A DNA stretch of 64,000 nt, taken from contig JALJCO010001134.1 of NCBI GenBank assembly GCA_023101725.1, forward strand, positions 1 through 64,000. The letters run 5' to 3'. Of this stretch, positions 55,428-64,000 are shown in pieces. Numbering within the stretch: the stretch's first letter is position 1; every line of letters begins with the position of its first letter. The notes beneath the pieces were generated by a model, which saw only the letters and a program-made list of their open reading frames with translations, did no database searches and had not been told where the DNA came from. A program made the position numbers and the translations under genes. Source of the stretch: Atherinomorus stipes. Taxonomy: Eukaryota > Chordata > Actinopteri > Atheriniformes > Atherinidae.

Positions 55428-56650
55428 CACTGTATTGCCAAAAGTATCGTCTCACCAGCCTTGACTCTCATATGAGTTTAAGTGACATCCCATTCCTAAT
55501 CCAGAGGGTTCAGGATGACGTTGGTCCACCTTTGCAGCTAGAACAGCTTCATCTTCTGGGAAGTCTGTCCACAAGGTTTAGGAGTGTTTATGGGAATTAT
55601 TGACCATTCTTCCAGAAGCACATTTGTGAGGTCACACTGATGTTGGATGAGAAGGCCTGGCTCTCAGTCTCCGCTCTAATTCACCCCAAAGGTGTTCTAT
55701 GGAGTTGAGGTCAGGACTCTGCGCAGGCCAGTCCAGTTCCTCCACACCAGACTCTGCATCCAGGTCCTTCATGGACCTGCTTTGTGGTGCACAGTCATGT
55801 TGGAAGAGGAAGGGGCCAGCTCCAAACTGGTCCCGCAAAGTTGGGAGCATGGAATTGTCCAGAATGTCTTGGTATGATGAAGCATTCAGAGTTCCTTTCT
55901 CTGGAACTAAGTGGCCAAGCCCAGCTACTGAAAAACACCCCCACACCATAATACCCCTTCCACCAAACTTTACACTTGGCACAATGCAGTCAGACAAGTA
56001 CCGTTGTCCTGGCAACAGCCAAACCCAGACTCTGACATCAGATTGCCAAATGGAGAAGCGTGATTCGTCACTCCAGAGAACGCCTCCACTGCTCTAGAGT
56101 CCAGTGGCGGCTGCTTTACACCACTGCATCCACGCTTTGCATCGCACTTGGTGATGTATGGATGGATGCAGCTGGTTGCCATGGAAACCCATTCCATGAA
56201 GCTCTCTGCACACTATTCTTGAGCTGATCTGAAGGCCACATGAAGTTTGGAGGTCTGTAGAGACTGACTCTGAAGAAAGTTGGTGACCTTTTCACACTAT
56301 GCGCTTCAGCATCCGCTGACCCGCTCCGTCAGTTTACGTGGCCGACCACTTCATGGCTGAGTTGCTGTCGTTCCCAAACACTTCCATTTTTTTTATAATA
56401 CAGCTGACAGTTGACTGTGGAATATTTAGGAGTGTTAGGAGAATTTCACAACTGGATTTGTTACACAGGTGGCATTCTATCACAGTTCCACGCTGGAATT
56501 CACTGAGAGCGACACATTCTTTCACAAATGTTTGTAAAAACAGTCTGCATGCCGAGCTGCTTCATTTATACACCTGTGGCCATGGAAGTGATTGGAACAC
56601 CTGGTTCCATTAATTTGGATGGGTGAGCAAATACTTCTGGCAATATAGTG
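55428..56650 (-). mobile_element. Tc1-type transposon, full length, transposase broken
   Basis: Ends CACTGTATTGCCAAAAGTAT and the inverse ATACTTCTGGCAATATAGTG, each flanked by TA (55426-55427 and 56651-56652). The 1.22-kb interior encodes Tc1 transposase pieces on the minus strand: an N-terminal helix-turn-helix part (LSEFQRGTVIE..., about 56334-56525), a middle part (55970-56197) and the catalytic C-terminal part ([31 protein letters not shown], 55632-56015). Frameshifts between the pieces make it inactive. Confidence 0.92.
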
Positions 56651-57625
56651 TATGTCTTTACATGTCAACATAGTCTTTTAGCATGTCTGCTACTCAGGCT
56701 CAGAGGTTTGTGCTAAATTTATCTTCATCCTGTACTCGCACACAGATATTCATAGCTCCCTTCAGTGTTTTTATAACCCATATTTCATGTTTCTAGTCCA
56801 TACCGAGAGCTGATTGATTATGCATGTTCAGCCGGTAGCGCTGCACGGTTTCCTCCTCTCATCACTCACACAGACAGGCACAAACACAGTGAAGGATGCT
56901 GCAGAAGGAAAAATAACCTGAACACCTGCACAGTCCAACAACAACATCCAGCTGAGATTCTTCGCAGGTTTGTGCTGAACATCATCCTCCTCGTGTTCCT
57001 GCTTTTTTGTTTTGTTCTCCTGTGAGTGTATAAAGAGAGAGAGGGCTGCATTTGTGCTTTTAGTCGGATGAAACCAGCCTGATGTTTGTGTGCTTTATAC
57101 CGCACACTGCCCACAGCAATTACATTAACAGTCTACTCACACACAGCTGTGCTTCTACACTTCTGAGGACCTTCATTGACATAATGCATCAGCTAACCAA
57201 CTTAAGCTGCTGTGAATCTAATCCCAACCTGAAGCCCTTTCACTTCCGCTCTTATTAAAAAATGCAACATGAATCTCATCTAAGTATTACAGATCTGGAT
57301 TTATGACATGGACTGAGGAGGACGCTTACATTATGCAATATTAACGTTTATATTTGCTTGAAATAAACTAAACTAATCTCAGTGGAAATGCAAGAAAATA
57401 AGTTTAAAAGATGAAACTGTCTTTTAGCTACAGTCCTCAAAATTCTTCATCCCCTTTCATACATATTTATTCATTTTATTAGATTTTTATGCAATATACA
57501 CAATGTATATTTTATTCAAAAGGTATATAGATGTGTTTTTAAATTTTTATGCAATTTATTTTACTTTACTTCACATTTTAAGATGTATTCAGTCTAACGG
57601 ATTTTTTTTTTTTTCATTTTATGTG
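56651..57625. other. Intergenic stretch without recognised gene
   Basis: No exon, RNA gene or transposon end recognised. Confidence 0.5.
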
Positions 57626-57631
57626 TATATA

Positions 57632-58114
57632 TAGTTGTCTTCAAAATCATTCATACCCTCCAAGTAAAGAAAATGCTGAATTCACAACAATAATTCAAAT
57701 AACAAAAAAAATAAAGAAACTAATAATAAATAAAAATTTACAAAAATATAATTTAGTAAAAAAAAAAATATTACTTTTGAATTGGAGTTGAAAATAAACA
57801 AAAAACGGGGCCAAAATACCTATAAAAAGGTGCAGAAATCTTATTGAACATGACAGAAAACACCTGATTGCAGTGATTGCCTCAAAGTGTTGCTCAACAA
57901 AATTTTATATTTGGAGTCCCATCGTGCTTGTTTACTTGTTTTATTTTTTGTGTATTTGTTTTTAATAATTATGTTGAACCACATGACAAAAAATAACATG
58001 AATTTCGTAGAATTTTTATTTATTAGTACTTTTGTAAATTTTTAACTCTTTTCACTGACAGCTGATTTTTTTTCCATCTTTAATGAAGGATATGAATAAT
58101 TTTGAGGACATCTG
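57632..58114. mobile_element. Tc1/mariner-type MITE, both ends present
   Basis: Left end tagttgtcttcaaaatcatt, right end aataattttgaggacatctg, with TA on both sides (57630-57631, 58115-58116). Same family as 35914-36354; 483 bp, no transposase. Confidence 0.8.
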
Positions 58115-58995
58115 TAAATCAAAGGAAATTGGCATAACATCTGGTTAGGTTAACAATGGGTTAACATTGTCTCTTAAATTAGTTCATCGTGTCATAAATG
58201 ATAATTAACACCAGTTTGCCACTCACCTTTACCTGCACTTGACACAAACACACTGACTCATTTATAAATGGGAATTGGGGGTGATGGGGGGGGGGGAAAA
58301 AATCAACCCAAAAAAAAATTTATTAAAAAAAAAAAAAAAACTTTCATGATCACTAATGTGGAACTAGGTAAGGAACACTGCATCAGTGGAAAGTCCCCAC
58401 AGGTATATAAACCAGATCTGGAGTGTGTGTGTGTGTGTGTGTGTGTGAGACCAAACAATCTTCAAACCCAATTGGGTGAAGACTCACTCATTAGTGTAAT
58501 TCAATTAAGAGCAACACTTATTGGCTGTAATAGATCCAGTTACCACAGCAACTGATCCCAGGAGACCCAAACCTCCCACCCTGCTCGGCTGCACTCTGCA
58601 GGAGTTAAACGCGCCTCTCTGACTCCCTCTAGTGGTGGAATCATCCTACTGCAACCTGACACCAGTCCAGTCCCTCTGGGAGGAATGAAGTATTTTTCTT
58701 TTCATTTCACGTTAGAAATCCATGACAACAGCACCGTCCACTTCAGAGCTTCTGCTAATTTCTCCACTTATCTTAGTAATACCTTAACACTTCTGTAGTA
58801 ATCTCTCATGTCTCAGCTTTCTGTAGAGACCAAGATTATACAAAAAGACCTTGTAGTTGTTAACTTATACTTCATCTGAGTTTAAGACAAAAGTCAGAAA
58901 AACAGACCTCATGAAGAGGAGGTTATTTCATTTTTTGAATTTGAATTTCTGTCCTGGGATAAATAAAGTATTTTTCCCATTTCATTTCATTTTCA
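58115..58995. other. Intergenic stretch with low-complexity runs
   Basis: Contains G, A and (GT)n runs at about 58287-58340 and 58424-58447. The segment ending ctgggataaataaagtattttt (about 58950) resembles a LINE tail. No gene recognised. Confidence 0.5.
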
Positions 58996-59753
58996 TTAAA
59001 GGAATAGTACACCCACAGAATGATGTGCGTTCATTTTCTACTCACCCTCATGCTGAGCAAGACTCTGGAGCACTTCTCCCCAATTTTCATATAATGGAGT
59101 TCACCAGCGACTGAACCAAAAGGTACATAAAAGTCCACAAAAACTTGTCAATATTCCTCCATACTGCTCGTCCAATGTAATCCAAGTGTCCTGAGTGGGT
59201 AGCGTCCATAATTTACTCGAAATGACACCATTTAGTGTATTTTTAGAGCCTAAACAGTAGAACATTGCACTATTTGTTTCTTTGTATGAGTTCACAACAC
59301 TATAGAAGCGTCTATTCTGGCGATAATGTAAGCGTAGAAGAAGTAATTCACCGTTTACATTGCAGCTCGTTTGCTCTTAGCACAGACAAACAAGAGTGGT
59401 TGGTTATTGATTTGAAAGAAAAAAGAGAACGCGCGCTTGGCAGCAGCAAGATGCACGCCTGTTTAAGCCACTAAATGATGGCATGTCAAATAAATTATGG
59501 ACGCTACCCACTCAGGACACTTGGATTACATTGGACGAGCAGGACGGAGGAATATTGCCAAGCTTTTGAGGACTTTTATGGACCTTTTTGGTTCAGTCGT
59601 TGGTGAACTCCATTATATGAAAGATGGGGAAAACGGAAACCTGTCCGATCTCCGGCTGCATTTGAGGCATCAAAAAAGTGCTCCAGAGTTGCTCCGCATG
59701 AGGGAGAGTAGAAAACGAAGGCGCGTCATTCTGTGGGTGTACTATTCCTTTAA
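58996..59753. mobile_element. Foldback element with TTAA target duplication (Angel-like)
   Basis: TTAA at 58996-58999 and 59750-59753. The left arm starting aggaatagtacacccacag and the right arm ending ctgtgggtgtactattcct are reverse complements, and pairing extends about 230 bases inward (left ccactcagga-type words mirrored as tcctgagtgg). The centre holds an unpaired stretch. The TTAA duplication fits Kolobok or piggyBac-type transposition; the overall form resembles the zebrafish Angel family. Non-coding. Confidence 0.82.
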
Positions 59754-60195
59754 GTCCTCGTCTACATCTGTGTGGCTCGTTACTGCAGCTTGTTAGTAAA
59801 AAACCTGCAGATAAACTCGAGGTCGGCGGCCTTGCTTGGTCTCTGTTGGATGTTACGATGACACCAGACCTCCACCTCTGACTCGAGGATGAAAAGGACG
59901 GTTCACCAGTGACGCATCAGAGGCAGGAAAGCAGAGGAAAATGTTTAAATCTTTCAGGTTTAACCTTCAGGAAGACATCAGGCTTTTCTAGTAATTAAAA
60001 TAGTGTTGAGCAAGAAATATGGTGTTATGGGACGATGTTTGCTACTGAAAGACAACCATCTTTCAGCCAGAACCTGAACACCAGATCATCAGCTCTGCTC
60101 TCTGGTATGATCTGCATCATGATCATTACTGAAACATATAAACGTGTAATTGAACTTCTTACACCTTTTCTTTGTTTCACACATCATTTAACCCA

Positions 60196-60201
60196 TTTAT
60201 T
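60196..60201 (-). promoter_or_regulatory. anapc10: Candidate polyadenylation signal of anapc10
   Basis: AATAAA on the minus strand, about 230 bases after the anapc10 stop codon. No other signal nearer the stop is as good. Confidence 0.45.
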
Positions 60202-60428
60202 TCAACATTATGACACAAATTCAGGAGAATTGTTGGCACAAAAGTCACTCAGCAGTCTCAAACCGAGCCCACGCGGGTTCAAGTCTCGGATTAAATGACT
60301 TAAATTTTCAATATTGGCAACAAAAGCTAAAACATCAGAGCTGAATTCCTCCTCGCGGTGAAAATGACTGATTCAGTCAGTTTTTAATCCGTCCTGTTTC
60401 AATCCCAAACGTCCCGCGTCAGCCCGGA

Positions 60429-60608
60429 TCACCTGATCGTTCGGTACATCATGAAGTCCACCGTGGTGCATCGTGGGAACTTTCCGATGGAGCTCTCCTC
60501 CACCGGCGTGTACACCTTGATCTGCCGCATGTGTGTGTCTCTGCCGTTCTGGTGGTTGGCCAGCACGGCGATCTGGATCATGAAGGTGCTGATGGGCTCG
60601 TTTGTCCG
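60429..60608 (-). CDS. anapc10: anapc10 exon 5 (last coding exon)
   Basis: Begins [20 protein letters not shown] and ends MMYRTIR then TGA. Acceptor tgtgtttcag. GC-rich third positions contrast with the AT-rich intron. Separated from exon 4 by a 2.6-kb intron. Confidence 0.96.
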   Translation of the reverse strand, partial: RTNEPISTFMIQIAVLANHQNGRDTHMRQIKVYTPVEESSIGKFPRCTTVDFMMYRTIR

Positions 60609-63600
60609 CTGAAACACACACAGATTTACATCACGGCTGGCCACCACCTCCCAATACACAAAAAATCCAACGTTCATAACAGTTTATTATCCTGCAGGTA
60701 GAAACCTTTTTCATTGACTTTGTGTTCAGTAAGTTTAAAGGAAAAGAAAGAAACTGTATAAAGACTCAGGAAGTCCAACCAAATGGGTCCGATGACTCTT
60801 GTATGTAAAAAGGAAGACAAATCTCCAAAAGAAGACGATGTAAAAACTTGTCATGACGATATGATTTGTGATAAATAAAATACTTGGATATGCTGTGTTT
60901 TTCAGACACCATGTAGTCGGTGGTCTATTCAGACAACTGGAAACAAATAGATTATTTCCATAAGAAAATAGTTTTATTAGAAACGTCCATTTGATTGTCT
61001 ATTAATACACATTGCAATAACATACACTACAGGTCACTTCTTTAAAATAAATGCAAACACAGACACTGTGAGAATCAGACATCTTTGCAATATGTATATT
61101 GTGTGGGCTAATATTGCAATGACGATAATTTTCTATATATTGTGCAGCCCTACTAGATAATATCATAGAAACACACAGGAAGTTTGAGACTTATTTTCAC
61201 ATTTCAGTTCTGCATTTAAATGGAGTAGTGATTTGATTTACCTCCACCCAGTACTCCAACGATAAGCCAAACAGAAATACTTGCATTTAATAAAATCTGC
61301 TTGATGGTTAGAAATCACATCAGTTTTTTTTTCAGTTGTGCTGGAGAACATCACTATGCCTGAGACGTTACAGCCTGGCAGCAACGCAGCTGCAGTCAGT
61401 TCATCGGCTGGGACCTTTGTAATAACACTAAACTGATTGTGTGTATAATAAGTGAAGCTTCACAGCCAATGTGTGATAAATGCATAAATATGTTCTGTAG
61501 TTATTCCCTTTTCAGCAGCTTGTTTTGGATACATACAGACAGAAAATGATTCCTTTACATTTTTACAATTTAAAACTTTTTAAGACCTTTTTTAAGACCA
61601 CTTAGAACAGAATCTAAAGCCCATTTCATGGCCACACTGGCAAAAACATGGATCCCTCTACAATTACAAAGATAATGTCAGAAAAGACAGATTGAAGAAA
61701 AAAAAACAAAAAAAAGATAAAATGATTTTTTTTTTTTCCCACTGTACTTTTCCCAAATGAACAAAATCCATTGTAGCGTAATTTAAAGGATAAGTTTTTT
61801 TTTTTTCCAACCTGGACCTTATTTCTAGGAGTTCATACATCGTTTACTCACCGGTAAAGTTTCTGCATCACTTTCAATCCTTCAGAGGATATAACTTGTT
61901 TCACACTTCGGTGTACATCCAGTAATAATGGCAGAGACGGGGCAGCGACTATATAAGACATAATCTGCAGCAAAACAACTTCATTTCATCAATGCTTTAA
62001 GTAGAATGAACAAATAAACGAGTACTATTGTCCCGTGAGTTCAGAGTTTTGCAAGTTGTGTTTTTGTTGTTGTCTGGGTAACGAGCTGCTCTTCTCAGCT
62101 GAACTACGGAAGCGTGCGTCATGAACGCGCGGCCCTGAAAAGTGTCTAGAACTACCTGATAACTAACAGAAAGCTAAATCTGGACTCACAGAACAATAGC
62201 ACTCGTTCGTTTTTTCATTCTACTTAAAGTATTGTCAAAAATCAAGGAGTTTTACTGCAGATAATGTCTTATATAGTCGCTGCCCCATCTCCATTATTAC
62301 TGGATGTACACTGAAGTGTGAATCAAGTTATATCTTCCGAAGGACTCAAAGTGATGCAGAAACTTTACCGGTGAGTAAATGCACGTATATACTCCTAGAA
62401 ATAAGGTCCAGGTTGGAAAAAAGAAACGTATCCTTTGAGACCTACCATATGAAATCTAAGCCCTTTTAAGGACTTTTTGAGGTATTAAATGCAGTTTTGT
62501 AAATTTAAGACTTTTAAAAGGGATATTGTGTAAGTTCTCCTGTTATCTGTTCACAAAAATTTATTATTTCATTCAAAAGTATTTTTCCATTAATCAGTAA
62601 TCACTCCCATCAACAAACTGAAGTGCTCCTGTAAGCTCTGAATTTGCTGTTCGTATCTTTCATATCTACAATGAAGATGGCCGTCAGTAACAAACCAGAC
62701 GTCATTTTAATCAGAATCCGAGAGACAGACGGTAAAACATGGGTCAGTGGAAACAATACATCGCCATGACAACATATCAGATGTGGACTGAAGTCACTGT
62801 AACTGACAGACCACGTCTTCACAGAGAGGTTTGTGTTTATGGCTTTACACGCAGCGGCTGTCGTCTGTCTGCCCGGTTTCACGCGAACGCAGCATGAAAA
62901 GTACGAGGGAGCTGCTCGCGATATACAATTGTTACACAATGTCCCTTTGAAGACCCCGCAGGATGCCTCTAGAAGCAGTTTACAAAGCTGTTCATGTTTT
63001 AGAGGCTTATGGTATAAAACAATAATAATGCGAGATGTGATTTATGATGTAATCAAACATGTTATTGTGTCTTTATCTCAGTTTCCTAACATTTGGGCTT
63101 GTAAATCAGGACACTTTGAAACATTTTAGTTCAGGGAACATTAGTCATTTTCATTTTTTACAAAAGCAGCAAAAGTTATTCCTGTTAATCTTCTATATTT
63201 AAGTTAATAAATTAACTTAAATATAGGAAATTTAAGTGTTGTTTTCATTTTTACCTGATTCAAGAGAGAGATGTGAATCCAGCCGCTGGGCTCTACCATC
63301 TCCAGCTGCTGCAGACGACCATGGAAGAGGAGATTCTCAGTGTTAATGAACATTTCAGCAGCTCTGTTAGTCTGAACTTAGTAAGCCAGTCATTTAAGGA
63401 GTTACCCGGATTTCTTGAAGATTGTGGAAGTTGTTGCCCACTCTGACAGAGATCTTACTAGGTGTGTAGCTCTCGTCTGATTTATAATCGGCATAAATAC
63501 ACAGCATCTTCACTGTCGTCCTCCTCCTAGACACAACATATCAGGTGTTTAGTTACAGATGATTAACTTAGGGAGATCAAGGTTTCAAAGGACAAACAAA

Positions 63601-63969
63601 AATAAAACAAGCATTGTCTTGAAGTAAAACTACCTGAGCAGAGTAACAATACTACATATTTCTCAGGTGTAGACAGTGTAAAGTAAATGTTACCTGAACT
63701 GAATGTTGACCAGGTGAGGCTGGGATCCATCTGACTGCCAGTAGGTTTCCAGGTTGTCATCCCTCAGCTGATCCACTCCAAAACCTGCACACAAGGTGGT
63801 CGGTATGAGACCATAATCAGGATCCTGCATCCACGCAACAGGCTCTCTAGTTACCCGGTTTACAGGAGGACAGGGACCACACCGCCTGGGACCCGATCTC
63901 CCGGACTGTCCCAGTCCGCTCCAACTGCTTTGGGTCGGCACCAGGTGGCGTCTTGCTCGGGGTGGCCAT
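60429..63969 (-). CDS. anapc10: Anaphase-promoting complex subunit 10 (APC10/DOC1), 5 coding exons, 186 aa
   Basis: The DOC-domain subunit of the APC/C ubiquitin ligase; in the family it helps form the degron (D-box) receptor together with CDC20 or CDH1 and makes substrate ubiquitination processive. Exons in order of translation: 63969-63855, 63784-63694, 63526-63406, 63308-63255, 60608-60429. All junctions are GT-AG with matching phases. The sequence is close to human APC10 throughout, including [40 protein letters not shown] and [16 protein letters not shown]; the terminal Ile-Arg tail that docks on the TPR subunit CDC27 is present. It is one residue longer than the human protein, at the exon 4/5 junction, which is also the most diverged spot ([12 protein letters not shown]). 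Convergent with the two plus-strand genes. Its promoter lies beyond the window. Confidence 0.97.
60609..63254 (-). other. anapc10: anapc10 intron 4 (2.6 kb)
   Basis: Holds the foldback element at 61783-62438 and, at about 61120-61155, the end of another MITE-like repeat (atattgtgcagcccta). The rest (60680-61100, 62440-63250) shows nothing recognised. Confidence 0.8.
61783..62438. mobile_element. Foldback element with TTAA-type ends and about 250-bp arms
   Basis: Starts aggataag after ttaa (61783-61786 region) and ends gtatcct before ttga. The arms pair over most of their length: ccaacctggaccttatttctagg on the left mirrors cctagaaataaggtccaggttgg on the right, and ttcggtgtacatccagtaataatgg mirrors its partner near 62300. 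Same family as the interrupted element at 24600-25812. Coordinates include the left TTAA minus its first bases; the right one carries one substitution. Confidence 0.8.
63255..63308 (-). CDS. anapc10: anapc10 exon 4
   Basis: Only 18 codons: [18 protein letters not shown]. Acceptor gtctgcag followed at once by cag, so a 3-base acceptor shift is possible. Donor atcag|gtaaaa. Confidence 0.93.
63406..63526 (-). CDS. anapc10: anapc10 exon 3
   Basis: Residues 69-109: [19 protein letters not shown] through FHNLQEIR. Acceptor gtgtctag, donor ccgg|gtaact with phase 0. Confidence 0.96.
63694..63784 (-). CDS. anapc10: anapc10 exon 2
   Basis: Residues 39-69: [20 protein letters not shown] and the following PHLVNIQF. 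Acceptor gtgtgcag, donor ttcag|gtaaca. Start of the DOC jelly-roll; preceded by a 70-bp intron. Confidence 0.96.
63855..63969 (-). CDS. anapc10: anapc10 exon 1
   Basis: Start codon at 63969-63967 in good context (aggATGg); codes for residues 1-38, [20 protein letters not shown] through WSLSSCKP, and one base of the next codon. Donor ccgg|gtaact. The 5' UTR continues towards the window edge. Confidence 0.96.
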
Positions 63970-64000
63970 CCTTTTTCCAGAAAACAGATAATAAACCCAT

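Noticed and set aside
60609..63254. Possible extra anapc10 exon in the long intron 4
   Set aside because: Exons 4 and 5 join in phase and give the complete known protein; no further conserved coding segment is visible between them.
1..64000. CRISPR arrays, operons, bacterial or phage systems
   Set aside because: The window is vertebrate nuclear DNA. The periodic tracts are microsatellites, one minisatellite and transposon copies, without regular spacer structure.

Overview
The window is nuclear DNA from a ray-finned fish, most likely a teleost and possibly a percomorph; the clade is inferred, not proven. The evidence is vertebrate gene structure with GT-AG introns, an intronless RING/B-box/SPRY TRIM gene of a kind expanded in fish, and dense fish-type transposons (hAT and Tc1/mariner MITEs, TTAA-class foldback elements, L2-like LINE fragments).

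Three protein genes can be supported. (1) fbxw7, plus strand, 13 coding exons from 11717 to 38535, encodes a 554-residue F-box/WD40 substrate receptor of an SCF ubiquitin ligase. It starts at a short exon equivalent to the 3' end of the mammalian beta-isoform first exon. Its 3' UTR probably runs to about 42330. (2) An intronless TRIM E3 ligase gene, plus strand, 52028-53719, encodes 563 residues. (3) anapc10, minus strand, five coding exons between 63969 and 60429, encodes the 186-residue DOC-domain subunit of the anaphase-promoting complex. All three belong to ubiquitin ligation. fbxw7 and anapc10 give the substrate-binding parts of the two main cell-cycle cullin ligases. I see no reason to read the cluster as an operon-like unit; in human the two genes also lie on 4q31, but megabases apart.

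Layout: 1-11.3 kb is gene-poor repeat-rich sequence with a 731-bp-offset duplication, a 1-kb hAT element with a perfect 8-bp target duplication, and an L2 fragment. 11.3-42.3 kb is fbxw7; its large introns 1, 3, 5 and 7 are filled with transposons, several nested. 42.3-51.8 kb is intergenic, with nested hAT elements, TTAA-class foldback pieces, a tRNA-headed SINE-like repeat and a decayed LINE endonuclease. 51.8-54.4 kb is the TRIM gene. 54.4-60.2 kb is intergenic, with a complete but dead Tc1 element and a TTAA foldback element. 60.2-64 kb is anapc10.

I did not find an undescribed biological system. What stands out is a layered record of transposon insertion (six hAT elements with 7/8 or 8/8 target duplications outside low-complexity sequence, several nested, one three deep), a MITE that almost fills the last fbxw7 intron and ends 24 bp before the acceptor, the unusual short 5' coding exon of fbxw7, and a stretch of intron 7 (about 32510-33255) that looks like poor assembly or gap-fill rather than genuine sequence.
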